This document shows, piece after piece, positions 33,165-43,575 of a DNA stretch of 64,000 nucleotides. Every line of letters begins with the position of its first letter. Within the stretch, counting starts at the first letter, position 1. A program made the translations under genes and the position numbers. The stretch lies in NCBI RefSeq assembly GCF_030816895.1, contig NZ_JAUSYL010000001.1:2728001-2792000 (forward strand), written 5' to 3'. The DNA comes from Clavibacter sp. B3I6. Lineage in GTDB: Bacteria > Actinomycetota > Actinomycetes > Actinomycetales > Microbacteriaceae. The notes beneath the pieces are model-generated. The model had not been told where the DNA came from. It ran no database searches and worked only from the letters and a program-made list of their open reading frames with translations.

Positions 33165-34190
33165 ATGAACGACGCATTCGGAGAGAAGAAGCAGATGTCG
33201 AAGATCCTCGGCACGGGAATCCAGGAGGGCCTCCTCCTCAAGCCCGTCAACTACCAGTGGGCCATGGACCTGTACGACCAGGCCGTCGCGAACACGTGGT
33301 TCCCCAACGAGATCCAGCTCGGTGAGGACATCGCGGACTTCAAGAAGATGACGGACGAGGAGCGCCACGCGATCACGTTCCTCATGAGCTACTTCAACCC
33401 GAACGAGCTGCTCGTGAACAAGGCGCTCGCGTTCGGCGTGTACCCCTACATCAACGCGCCGGAGTGCCACCTCTACCTGGCGAAGCAGATGTGGGAGGAG
33501 GCGAACCACTGCATGTCGTTCGAGTACGTCCTCGAGACGTTCCCGATCGACCGCGAGGCCGCGTACAACTCCCACGTCGACATCCCGTCGATGGCCCGCA
33601 AGGAGGAGTTCGAGGTCAAGTTCATCAAGCGCATGACCGAGCAGACCCTCGACATCACCACCACCGAGGGCAAGAAGGACTTCGTCCGGAACCTCGTCGC
33701 GTACAACGTGATCCTCGAGGGCATCTGGTTCTACTCGGGCTTCATGGTGTCGCTGTCGTTCCGCCAGCGGAACCTGCTGCGCAACTTCGGCTCGCTCATG
33801 GACTGGATCGTCCGCGACGAGTCGCTGCACCTCAAGTTCGGGATCAACCTCATCCTCACGGTGCTCGAGGAGAACCCCGACCTGCAGACGGAGGAGTTCG
33901 CCGCCGAGATCAAGCAGATGATCCTCGACGCCGTCGAGATGGAGGAGCAGTACAACAAGGACCTCCTCCCCAACGGCATCCTCGGGCTCAACGCGAACTA
34001 CATCAACCAGTACGTGAAGTACCTCGCCGACCGCCGCCTCGAGGAGCTCGGCTTCGAGGCCGAGTACAAGGTCTCGAACCCGGCGAAGTGGATGGCCACG
34101 GCGAACGACACGCTGCAGCTCGTCAACTTCTTCGAGTCGACGAACACGTCGTACGAGTCGAACGCGTCGGCCACCGTCGGCGCCAAGTAG
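33165..34190 (+). CDS. nrdB: Ribonucleoside-diphosphate reductase small subunit, class Ic-like (Phe at radical site)
   Basis: A 341-residue ferritin-like R2 subunit. Metal ligands by spacing are Glu81, Glu112, His115, Glu185, Glu219 and His222. The radical position, four residues after His115, is Phe119 (E-A-N-H-C-M-S-F), not Tyr, and the first ligand is Glu rather than Asp. This combination is the class Ic signature of Chlamydia trachomatis R2c, which uses a Mn/Fe cofactor in place of a tyrosyl radical. The C terminus (S-N-A-S-A-T-V-G-A-K) would dock NrdA. A second ATG at 33195 has GGAGAG upstream and could be the real start. Last gene of the nrd operon. Confidence 0.95.
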   Translation: MNDAFGEKKQMSKILGTGIQEGLLLKPVNYQWAMDLYDQAVANTWFPNEIQLGEDIADFKKMTDEERHAITFLMSYFNPNELLVNKALAFGVYPYINAPECHLYLAKQMWEEANHCMSFEYVLETFPIDREAAYNSHVDIPSMARKEEFEVKFIKRMTEQTLDITTTEGKKDFVRNLVAYNVILEGIWFYSGFMVSLSFRQRNLLRNFGSLMDWIVRDESLHLKFGINLILTVLEENPDLQTEEFAAEIKQMILDAVEMEEQYNKDLLPNGILGLNANYINQYVKYLADRRLEELGFEAEYKVSNPAKWMATANDTLQLVNFFESTNTSYESNASATVGAK

Positions 34191-34223
34191 GACCGACCGC
34201 CGCACCCGCGGTACCGCGCCACC

Positions 34224-34272
34224 GACGCCGCCCGCGCCGCGCATCCACCCGGATGCCGGCGCGGGCGGCGTC
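34224..34272 (+). terminator. Terminator hairpin of the nrd operon
   Basis: A 15-bp perfect stem (34224-34238 with 34258-34272) continues into an inner GCATCC/GGATGC helix, 34 bp after the nrdB stop. Confidence 0.85.
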
Positions 34273-34361
34273 GTGCCGCCCGCCGGATCGTGCGACCGCA
34301 CCACGCAGCAGCGCACGACCGCACGACGCACCAGCGAACGACCGCACCATCGAGAGGGCCC

Positions 34362-34898
34362 ATGGACCAGCCGCACGACACCGCCAGCCGACACGTCGCC
34401 CGTGATGGGCGCGCCTACGTCACCGAGGTCGTGGGGTGGGACGACGCGCGCGGAGCCCGCATCCGCCGCGCCATGGAGGACGAGATGGACGTCCGCTACG
34501 AGGGCCGGCACGCGGACGACCCCGACTGGCCCGCGAAGGCGGCGGTCGCCTTCGCGCTCGACCCCGCGGACGTGGAGGCGGTCGTGCTGCTCGTGCCCGA
34601 GGGCGACGAGGCGGAGGCGGCCGCGCACGGCGTCATCCGGCGGCTGGGCGGCGAGCTCGAGCTGAAGAAGGTGGTCGTGGATCCGGCGCACCGCGGCACC
34701 GGCCTCGCGCGCGTGCTCATGACGGAGCTCGAGCGGGTCGGCCGGGAGCTCGGCGCGCCGCGGCTGATCCTGCAGACGGGCGACCGGCAGCCGGACGCCG
34801 TGCGGCTCTACGAGACCGCGGGGTGGCGGCCGATCGACGTGTACCCGCCGTACCTCCCGGTCACGAACTCGATCTGCTTCGAGAAGCCGCTGGGCTGA
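34362..34898 (+). CDS. GNAT N-acetyltransferase
   Basis: A 178-residue GNAT acetyltransferase. The acetyl-CoA binding motif is V-D-P-A-H-R-G-T-G-L-A-R-V-L at about 107-120, followed by L-I-L-Q-T-G-D-R-Q and A-V-R-L-Y-E-T-A-G-W-R-P. Substrate unknown. The ATG at 34362 is chosen for GAGAGGG upstream; the 24-codon extension from 34290 is low-complexity and preceded by short direct repeats. A gap of 34 bp separates it from the sulfurtransferase gene on the same strand. Confidence 0.88.
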   Translation: MDQPHDTASRHVARDGRAYVTEVVGWDDARGARIRRAMEDEMDVRYEGRHADDPDWPAKAAVAFALDPADVEAVVLLVPEGDEAEAAAHGVIRRLGGELELKKVVVDPAHRGTGLARVLMTELERVGRELGAPRLILQTGDRQPDAVRLYETAGWRPIDVYPPYLPVTNSICFEKPLG

Positions 34899-34932
34899 GG
34901 TCGGCTGACGCCCGGCCTGCGAGCATGGGCGG

Positions 34933-35781
34933 ATGGACATCCTCATCACGCCGGCCGAGCTGGACCACGCCCTCCGCACCCGCGACGACGTGCGCGTGCT
35001 CGACGTGCGCTGGTCGCTCGGCGGCCCTCCCGGTCGCCCGCTGCACGAGGCCGGGCACATCCCCGGTGCCGTCTACGCGGACCTCGACACCGAGCTCGCC
35101 GGGCACGGCGCGCCCGAGGACGGCCGGCACCCCCTGCCGACGACGGCCGACCTCGAGCGGGCCGCGCGCCGCTGGGGCGTCCGGCGGGGCGACACGGTGG
35201 TCGTGCACGACGGCGGCGGCAACATGGCGGCCGCGCGCGCGTGGTGGCTGCTGCGTGACGCCGGGATCCGGGACGTGCGGCTCCTCGACGGCGCCCTGCC
35301 GGCCTGGGTCGCCGCCGGCCTGCCGCTCGCGACGGGATCCACGACGCCCGACGAGGGCGACGTGACGCTCACCCGCGGCGTGCTCCCGACCCTCGACGAG
35401 GACGCCACCGCCGACCTCGCCCGCACCGGCGTCCTCCTCGACGCGCGCGCGGGGGAGCGGTACCGCGGGGAGGTCGAGCCGATGGATCCGCGCGCCGGCC
35501 ACATCCCCGGCGCCCGGAGCGCTCCCACCGCCGAGACGGTCGGCGCGGACGGTGCGTTCCTCCCCGCCGACGCGCTGCGCGAGCGGTACGCCGCGCTCGG
35601 GATCCGGCCGGGTGGGACCGTGGGCGTCTACTGCGGGTCCGGTGTCACGGCCGCGCACGAGATCGCGGCGCTCGCCATCGCGGGGATCGACGCGGCGCTG
35701 TACCCGGGGTCCTGGTCGGCGTGGTCGAACCGGCCCGAGCGGCCGGTGGCGACGGGCGCGGAGCCCGGCGGCGGCCGCTGA
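34933..35781 (+). CDS. sseA: Two-domain sulfurtransferase (rhodanese/SseA type)
   Basis: A 282-residue thiosulfate or 3-mercaptopyruvate sulfurtransferase. The N-terminal rhodanese repeat (D-V-R-W-S-L-G-G, G-H-I-P-G-A) is inactive, with Asp in place of Cys. The C-terminal repeat carries the catalytic Cys234 in Y-C-G-S-G-V-T-A, the loop type expected of SseA-like enzymes, and G-H-I-P-G-A again. Ends in S-W-S-A-W-S. The stop TGA is directly followed by the stop of the convergent phosphatase gene (TGATCA). Confidence 0.92.
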   Translation: MDILITPAELDHALRTRDDVRVLDVRWSLGGPPGRPLHEAGHIPGAVYADLDTELAGHGAPEDGRHPLPTTADLERAARRWGVRRGDTVVVHDGGGNMAAARAWWLLRDAGIRDVRLLDGALPAWVAAGLPLATGSTTPDEGDVTLTRGVLPTLDEDATADLARTGVLLDARAGERYRGEVEPMDPRAGHIPGARSAPTAETVGADGAFLPADALRERYAALGIRPGGTVGVYCGSGVTAAHEIAALAIAGIDAALYPGSWSAWSNRPERPVATGAEPGGGR

Positions 35782-36948
35782 TCAGGCGGTGCGGCGGACC
35801 GCGATGACCGTGCAGTCGTCCGGCTGCCCCTCGGGCGTGAGCTTCACCAGCGCGTCGACGAAGCCCTGGGCCGATGTGTGCCGCCCCATGAGCGCGCCGA
35901 GGAAGGCGTAGGTCGCCTCCTCGTCGTCGAAGAAGTCGAGCAGGCCGTCGCTGAAGATCACGAGGCCGTCGCCCGGGTCGAGGCGCACGGACTCCTCCTC
36001 CCACGCGTCCTCGGCCTCGAGGCCGAGCGGGAGGTGGCGACCGTGCAGGCGCTGCAGGCCGCCGTCGGCACGGACCACGAGCGACAGCCCGTGCCCCGCG
36101 TCGACGTAGGTGAGGACGCCGGTCGCCAGCGACAGCCGCGCGTGGAACAGGGTCGAGAAGGACCCGGCCGTCGAGAGATCGTCGACGAGGGAGGCGGCGG
36201 TGCGCACCATGGTGCTGCGGACGCCGTGCGTGCGGGACGCGAGGCGGATGGTCGCGCGCACGCCGGCGGCGAGGATCGCGGCGCCCACGCCCTTCCCCAT
36301 CACATCGGCGAGGGTGAGCCGGAGGTCGCCGCCCTCGACGAACCAGTCGTGCACGTCGCCGCCCACGACCTGCGCGGGGATGCTCGTGCCGGCGACCTCG
36401 TAGCCGTCGAGGTGCACGGCGGCCTTCGGCGAGAGCGCATGCGCGACCTCGGCCGCGCGCCGGCTGTCGGTCTCGCGCGCGAGCTCGTCGGAGAAGAAGT
36501 CCCCGATGACGGCGAGGCGCGCGCGGTCGGTCGCGCCGAACTCGCGCGGCGACGTGTCCGCGATGAAGAAGACGCCGATGACGTTGCCGTCGGGGGCGCG
36601 CAGGTGCTGCGCCGCGTAGAAGCGCACGCCGAGCGGACCGGTGACGCTGGTGGAGGTCGCGAGTCGCGGATCGAGCAGCGCGTCCTCCACCACGAGCATG
36701 CCGTCGTCGGCCGCGAGGGCCGTGTCGGTGAAGGTGCCGTGGCGCGCCCACCGCGGCGTCGGCAGGCCGAGGCTCGACTTCATCCAGATGGCGTCGGCGC
36801 CGATGATGCCGATCGCGGCGATGGGCACGCGGTAGAACTCCGCGATCATCATCGTGATCCGGTCGAACCGCGTCTCGGGCCCCGTGCCGAACAGGTGCAG
36901 GGTCTCGAGCGTCTCGAGGCGCTGGCGCTCGCGGAGGTCCGTGTCCAT
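35782..36948 (-). CDS. GAF-SpoIIE (PP2C-type) serine phosphatase
   Basis: A 388-residue signalling phosphatase. Residues ~20-165 form a GAF domain (F-D-R-I-T-M-M-I-A-E-F-Y-R-V-P). The SpoIIE/PP2C domain follows with metal-binding acidic residues in V-G-G-D-V-H-D, L-A-D-V-M-G-K-G-V-G-A-A, D-A-G-H and F-S-D-G-L-L-D. Such proteins usually dephosphorylate anti-anti-sigma factors in a partner-switching pathway. No sigma, RsbV or RsbW gene is adjacent; an RsbW-like gene is at 62612. Its stop directly abuts that of sseA. No membrane segment, so the GAF domain would sense a cytoplasmic signal. Confidence 0.9.
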   Translation of the reverse strand: MDTDLRERQRLETLETLHLFGTGPETRFDRITMMIAEFYRVPIAAIGIIGADAIWMKSSLGLPTPRWARHGTFTDTALAADDGMLVVEDALLDPRLATSTSVTGPLGVRFYAAQHLRAPDGNVIGVFFIADTSPREFGATDRARLAVIGDFFSDELARETDSRRAAEVAHALSPKAAVHLDGYEVAGTSIPAQVVGGDVHDWFVEGGDLRLTLADVMGKGVGAAILAAGVRATIRLASRTHGVRSTMVRTAASLVDDLSTAGSFSTLFHARLSLATGVLTYVDAGHGLSLVVRADGGLQRLHGRHLPLGLEAEDAWEEESVRLDPGDGLVIFSDGLLDFFDDEEATYAFLGALMGRHTSAQGFVDALVKLTPEGQPDDCTVIAVRRTA

Positions 36949-37111
36949 GCGCGCCCCTGTCCTCCCGCGGCGGATCCCCCGATCCGTCGACTGCGCCGGC
37001 CGGTGCTGCCGGGCAGGCGCGATGATCGGAGTCTACGCGCCTGGGGAAAACGCGGGGAGCCGGTCCGACCCGGCCGAGGGGCCCGGGCGCCGACCGCCGC
37101 CGATCGGCCGG

Positions 37112-40100
37112 CTAGCTCGCGAGCACCTTGCGGATGCGCTGCAGCGACACCGGCTCGGCCGTCGGCAGGTGCTGGGCGAAGAGGCTGAGGCGCAGCTCCT
37201 CGAGCATCCACCGGGCGTGCACGAGCGACTCAGGCGCGTGCGGCGCGGACGGGATGATGCCGCCGGCCTCGCGGTAGAGGTCGGTCGCCTTCTGCACCTC
37301 GGTCATCCACGCGCGGTCGCGGGCGGGCTGGTCGGGGAGGCGCTGCACGCGGTGCGTGAGTCCGGACAGGTAGGCGGGCAGGCGCTGCAGGCGCGCGAGG
37401 CCGGTCGCCGACACGAAGCCCGGGTGCACGAGGCCGGCGAGCTGCTCGCGCGCGTCGGTGAGCGCGCCGATCAGCTGCATGCTCGTGGCCGCCTTGATGG
37501 CCCGCTCGGCGTCGCGGTAGCCCGTGAGGATCCGGTTCACGAGCGCCACCGTGTCGAACATCGAGTCCATGACGACGCCCGAGACGCGGTCGCGCGCGGT
37601 CTCGAACAGCTCCTTCGAGTAGATCGCGCCGCCGGGGGCCACACGCTCGAGCACCTGGTCGATGCACGCGAGCAGGCAGTCGTCGAAGAGCGCCTGGACG
37701 TTCGGGTACGGGCTCGTCGCGAGCATCAGCTTCTCCTGGCTCGTGAGGTGCTGCTTCACGTAGGCGGAGGGGTTCGCGATGGCGAGGACGAGCAGGCGCC
37801 GTACGCCGCCGGGCATGGCGCGCGCCTGGTCCTCGGCGGTCGCCATGAGGCGGATCGCGACGGTGGATCCCTCGTCGACGAGCGCCGGGTAAGCGCGGAT
37901 GACGTGCCGGCTGTCGCCCGTGCCGCCCTGCGCGGTGTCGACGAAGCGGGGCAGCTCGTCGAGGTCCCACGTGGTGAGGCCGGTGCGCTCCATGCCGCGG
38001 GTCGCGGATCCCGTCGCCCCGGCGACGCGCTCCACTGGGCGCGCGGTGGCCCGGGCGACGCTGTCGCGGGCGCGGCTGGAGAGCCGGGCCTGCAGCTCGG
38101 TGAGGTCGCGGCCGGCGGCGACCTCGCGGCCGCGCTCGTCGACCACCCGGAACGTCATGCGGAGGTGCGCGGGGATCCGGTCGAGGTCGAAGTCGTCGTC
38201 CGCGACGCGCACGTGCGCCTTCCGCATGATGAGCGACGCGATCGTGGTGGTGAACGCCACGGGGTGCTGCGGGTCGGGCTCGGGCAGCCCCTCCAGGAGC
38301 CGGTCGGCCCAGTCGGCGGCGGGTACGACGTTCTTGCGCAGCGCCTTCGGCAGGGCCTTGATCATCGCGGTGACGAGGTCGCGACGCATGCCCGGCACCT
38401 GCCAGTCGAACCCGGCGGGGCTCAGGCGCGCGAGGAGCGCGAGGGGGACCTGGACGGTCACGCCGTCGTCGGGCGCGCCCGGCTCGAAGCGGTAGGTGAG
38501 CGAGAGGCGCTGGTCGCCCTGCTGCCAGGTGGGCGGGAAGGCGGCCTCGTCCACGTCGATCGCGTCCTCGGCGAGGAGCTCCTCGGCGGTCATCGTGAGG
38601 AGGTCGGGCGTCTCCTGCCGGGCCTTCTTCCACCAGCCCTCGAAGGCGCGCGTGGAGGCGACGTCGCGCGGGATCCGCTTGTCGTAGAACTCGAAGACGG
38701 CCTCGTCGTCGTTGAGGATGTCGCGGCGGCGCGTGCGCTCCTCCACCTCGGCGAGCTCCTCGCGGAGGCGGCGGTTGGCGCGGTCGAACGCCTGCTGCGA
38801 CTCCCAGTCGCCCTCGACGAGCGCGTGCCGGATGAAGAGCTCGCGCGCGTACGCCGGGTCGATGCGGGAGAGCTGCACGCGGCGCTTGAGGATGATCGGC
38901 ACGCCGTAGAGCGTCACCCGCTCCCACGCCACGGTCGCGCCCTGCTTCTTCTCCCAGTGCGGCTCGCTGTGCGTGCGCTTCACGAGGCCGCCCGCGATGG
39001 GCTCGGCCCACGCCGGGTCGATGGCCGCGTTCGTGCGCGCGAACAGGCGGCTGGTCTCCACGAGCTCGGCGCTCATGATCGCGTCGGGCTGCTTCTTCGC
39101 GAGCGCGGACCCGGGGAACACCACGAACCGCGACTGCCGCGCGCCCACGTAGTCCTTCTTCTGCGCGTCCTTCAGCCCGATGTGGGAGAGGAGGCCCGCG
39201 AGGAGCGACTTGTGGATCCCGTCGGGGTCGGCCTTCGGCTCGTTCATGGTGAGGTCGAGCGGGCGGGCGAGCTGGCGGAGCTGCCGGAACACGTCCTTCC
39301 ACTCGCGCACGCGCACGTAGTTGAGGAACTCGGCCTTGCACATGCGGCGGAACGCGCTCGAGGAGAGCTCGTCCTCCTTGGCCTCGAGGTGGTTCCACAG
39401 GTTGAGCAGCGTGATGAAGTCGCTCGTGGGATCCACGAACCGCGCGTGCTGCTGGTCGGCCTGAGGGCGCTTCTCGAGGGGGCGCTCGCGCACGTCCTGG
39501 ATGGTGAGGCCGGCGACGATGATCATGACCTCGCGGCTGACGCCGTGCTTCCGGGACTCGACCACCATGCGCGCGAACCGCGGGTCGATCGGCAGGCGCG
39601 ACAGGTCGCGGCCCACCTTCGTGAGCGCGGGCGTGCCGTCGGGGGAGCGGACGACCGCGCCCAGCTCGGTGAGGAGGTCGACGCCGTCCTTGATGCCGCG
39701 CGAGTCCGGCGGCTGGAGGAACGGGAACGCGGCGATGTCGCCGAGGCCGAGCGACACCATCTGCAGGATGACGGCCGCCAGGTTGGTGCGGAGGATCTCC
39801 GGCTCCGTGAACTCGGGCCGCCGGAGGAAGTCCTCCTCGGAGTACAGGCGGATCGCGATGCCGTCGCTCGTGCGGCCGGATCGCCCGGAGCGCTGGTTGG
39901 CGGACGCCTGCGACACGGCCTCGATGGGCAGGCGCTGCACCTTCGAGCGCACCGAGTAGCGCGAGATGCGCGCGGTGCCGGCGTCGATGACGTACTTGAT
40001 GCCGGGCACCGTGAGGCTCGTCTCGGCGACGTTGGTGGCGAGCACGATGCGGCGGCGGACGCCCGCCTGGGTCGACGGCCGGAAGACGCGGTGCTGGTCG

Positions 40101-40930
40101 GCGGAGGAGAGGCGGCCGTAGAGCGGCAGCACCTCGGTGTGCGGGAGGTTCCGGCTGCGGATCGCGTCCTCGGCGTCGCGGATCTCGTTCTCCCCGCTGA
40201 GGAAGACGAGCACGTCGCCCGAGGACTCGCCCGCGAGCTCGTCGAGCGCGGCGTTGATCCCCTCGAGGTAGTCGCGGTCGTCGGCCGGGCGCTCGAGCGG
40301 CGCGTCGGCGAGCTCGTCGTCCTCGCCCGCGACGGCGGCCTCCGCCACGAGCGGCCGGTAGCGGATCTCCACCGGGTAGGTGCGGCCGGACACCTCGACG
40401 ATGGGCGCGTCGCCGAAGTGCTTCGAGAAGCTCTGCGGGTCGATGGTGGCCGACGTGATGATGAGCTTGAGGTCGGGTCGGCGCGGCAGCAGCTGCTTGA
40501 GGTAGCCGAGCAGGAAGTCGATGTTGAGGCTGCGCTCGTGGGCCTCGTCGATGATGATCGTGTCGTACTTCCGGAGGAGCCGGTCGCGCTGCAGCTCGTT
40601 GAGGAGGATGCCGTCCGTCATCAGCTTGATGCGGGTGTCGGCCGAGACCTTGTCCGTGAATCGCACCTGGTAGCCCACGAGCTGGCCGACCTCGCCGCCG
40701 AGCTCCTCCGCGATGCGCTCCGAGATGGTGCGCGCGGCGAGCCGGCGGGGCTGCGTGTGGCCGATGCTCTCGCGGCCGAGCTCCAGGCAGATCTTCGGCA
40801 GCTGCGTGGTCTTGCCGGACCCGGTAGCGCCCGCGACGATGACGACCTGGTTGTCGCGGATGGCGTCGGCGATCTCGTCCCGCATCCGGCTGACGGGGAG
40901 CTCCGGCGGGTACGCGATGCTGAATTCCAT
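37112..40930 (-). CDS. hrpA: ATP-dependent DEAH-box RNA helicase HrpA
   Basis: A 1272-residue DEAH/RHA helicase. Motif I is G-A-T-G-S-G-K-T-T (~33-41), motif II D-E-A-H-E-R-S (~125-131), motif III S-A-T (~160) and motif VI Q-R-S-G-R-S-G-R (~345). The helicase-associated 2 and OB-fold parts follow, then the large DUF3418 C-terminal region of HrpA proteins. Length is typical for full HrpA. It acts in RNA processing or ribosome rescue in other bacteria. TAGGAT lies 9 nt before the ATG. It is divergent from the acyl-CoA ligase gene. Confidence 0.96.
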   Translation of the reverse strand: MEFSIAYPPELPVSRMRDEIADAIRDNQVVIVAGATGSGKTTQLPKICLELGRESIGHTQPRRLAARTISERIAEELGGEVGQLVGYQVRFTDKVSADTRIKLMTDGILLNELQRDRLLRKYDTIIIDEAHERSLNIDFLLGYLKQLLPRRPDLKLIITSATIDPQSFSKHFGDAPIVEVSGRTYPVEIRYRPLVAEAAVAGEDDELADAPLERPADDRDYLEGINAALDELAGESSGDVLVFLSGENEIRDAEDAIRSRNLPHTEVLPLYGRLSSADQHRVFRPSTQAGVRRRIVLATNVAETSLTVPGIKYVIDAGTARISRYSVRSKVQRLPIEAVSQASANQRSGRSGRTSDGIAIRLYSEEDFLRRPEFTEPEILRTNLAAVILQMVSLGLGDIAAFPFLQPPDSRGIKDGVDLLTELGAVVRSPDGTPALTKVGRDLSRLPIDPRFARMVVESRKHGVSREVMIIVAGLTIQDVRERPLEKRPQADQQHARFVDPTSDFITLLNLWNHLEAKEDELSSSAFRRMCKAEFLNYVRVREWKDVFRQLRQLARPLDLTMNEPKADPDGIHKSLLAGLLSHIGLKDAQKKDYVGARQSRFVVFPGSALAKKQPDAIMSAELVETSRLFARTNAAIDPAWAEPIAGGLVKRTHSEPHWEKKQGATVAWERVTLYGVPIILKRRVQLSRIDPAYARELFIRHALVEGDWESQQAFDRANRRLREELAEVEERTRRRDILNDDEAVFEFYDKRIPRDVASTRAFEGWWKKARQETPDLLTMTAEELLAEDAIDVDEAAFPPTWQQGDQRLSLTYRFEPGAPDDGVTVQVPLALLARLSPAGFDWQVPGMRRDLVTAMIKALPKALRKNVVPAADWADRLLEGLPEPDPQHPVAFTTTIASLIMRKAHVRVADDDFDLDRIPAHLRMTFRVVDERGREVAAGRDLTELQARLSSRARDSVARATARPVERVAGATGSATRGMERTGLTTWDLDELPRFVDTAQGGTGDSRHVIRAYPALVDEGSTVAIRLMATAEDQARAMPGGVRRLLVLAIANPSAYVKQHLTSQEKLMLATSPYPNVQALFDDCLLACIDQVLERVAPGGAIYSKELFETARDRVSGVVMDSMFDTVALVNRILTGYRDAERAIKAATSMQLIGALTDAREQLAGLVHPGFVSATGLARLQRLPAYLSGLTHRVQRLPDQPARDRAWMTEVQKATDLYREAGGIIPSAPHAPESLVHARWMLEELRLSLFAQHLPTAEPVSLQRIRKVLAS

Positions 40931-41068
40931 GCTGGATCCATCCTATCCGCGGGCCGTCCGGCCCCCGGATGGCAGGGGGCGGTGGCTATCGTCAGGGGAC
41001 GGGCGCCGATCAGCTCGGCGCGCGGGGGGCGCGGCCTCCCGAGTCGACGACGACCGACGGGATCCGCC

Positions 41069-42657
<1,589 letters not shown>

Positions 42658-42661
<4 letters not shown>

Positions 42662-43506
42662 GCGACGGACGCACGGCGCTGCGCAGCCCCATCCCCTCCG
42701 TCCCGATGGGCGACGGGATCCCCATCCCGCAGTTCGGCGTCGGCACCTACAAGGTGTCGGACGCGGACGCCGAGCGGATCGTCGCGGAGGCGCTCGAGGT
42801 CGGCTACCGGCACATCGACACCGCGGCGATGTACGGCAACGAGGAGGGCGTCGGCCGGGCGATCCGCGCCTCGGGGATCCCGCGCGACGAGCTGTTCGTC
42901 ACCACCAAGGTCTGGAACGACGACCACGGCCGCGACCGCGCGCGCGACGCGATCCGACGCAGCCTCGACCGGCTCGACCTGCCCGCGGTCGACCTGCACC
43001 TCATCCACTGGCCGGCGGCCGAGCGCGGGCTCTACGTCGAGACGTGGGAGGCGCTCGCCGCGGCCCGCGAGGAGGGGCTGACCCGCTCCATCGGCGTCTC
43101 CAACTTCCTCGTGCCGCACCTGGAGGCGCTCGCCGCGGCCGGGCTGCCCGCGCCCGCCGTCGACCAGATCGAGCTGCACCCGCGGCACCAGCAGCGGGAG
43201 ACGACCGCCTACCTGACCGAGCACGGGATCGCCGTCGAGGCCTGGAGTCCGCTCGCGCGGGGCGCCGTCGCCGACGCGCCCGTCGTGCGCGAGGCCGCCC
43301 GCGCGCACGGCCGCACCGACGCGCAGGTCGTGCTGCGGTGGCACGTGCAGCGCGGCGCCATCGTCTTCCCCAAGACGACGCGGCGGGAGCGGCTGGTCGA
43401 GAACGCGGACGTGTTCGACTTCTCGCTGACCGACGCGGAGATGGCGGGGATCACCGCGCTCGAGTCCGCCGGACGCGTCGGCAGCCACCCGGACCAGGTG
43501 GTCTGA
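42658..43506 (+). CDS. Aldo/keto reductase (2,5-diketo-D-gluconate reductase type)
   Basis: A 282-residue aldo/keto reductase of the AKR5 type. The catalytic Asp/Tyr are in H-I-D-T-A-A-M-Y-G-N-E (~48-58), Lys in T-T-K-V-W-N (~83) and His in H-L-I-H-W-P (~115). The cofactor site I-V-F-P-K-T-T-R-R-E-R is near 240. Members reduce 2,5-diketogluconate or small aldehydes. The GTG start overlaps the acyl-CoA ligase stop, implying translational coupling and a shared mRNA, although the metabolic link is not obvious. Confidence 0.92.
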
Positions 43507-43562
43507 CCCGCGTCCCCGCCCGGCCGTCGACGGGTGGCGGGGATGGCGTCACCTCCGGCGGG

Positions 43563-43568
43563 TACGGT
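43563..43568 (+). promoter_or_regulatory. -10 hexamer TACGGT, leaderless start
   Basis: TACGGT ends 7 nt before the ATG at 43576 and supports that start for corA over the in-frame ATG at 43534. Confidence 0.55.
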
Positions 43569-43575
43569 GGCCGTC

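Noticed and set aside
36854..41068. A long plus-strand extension ahead of the acyl-CoA ligase
   Set aside because: It is antisense to the well-supported hrpA gene and shows no domain; the ligase fold starts just after 41069.
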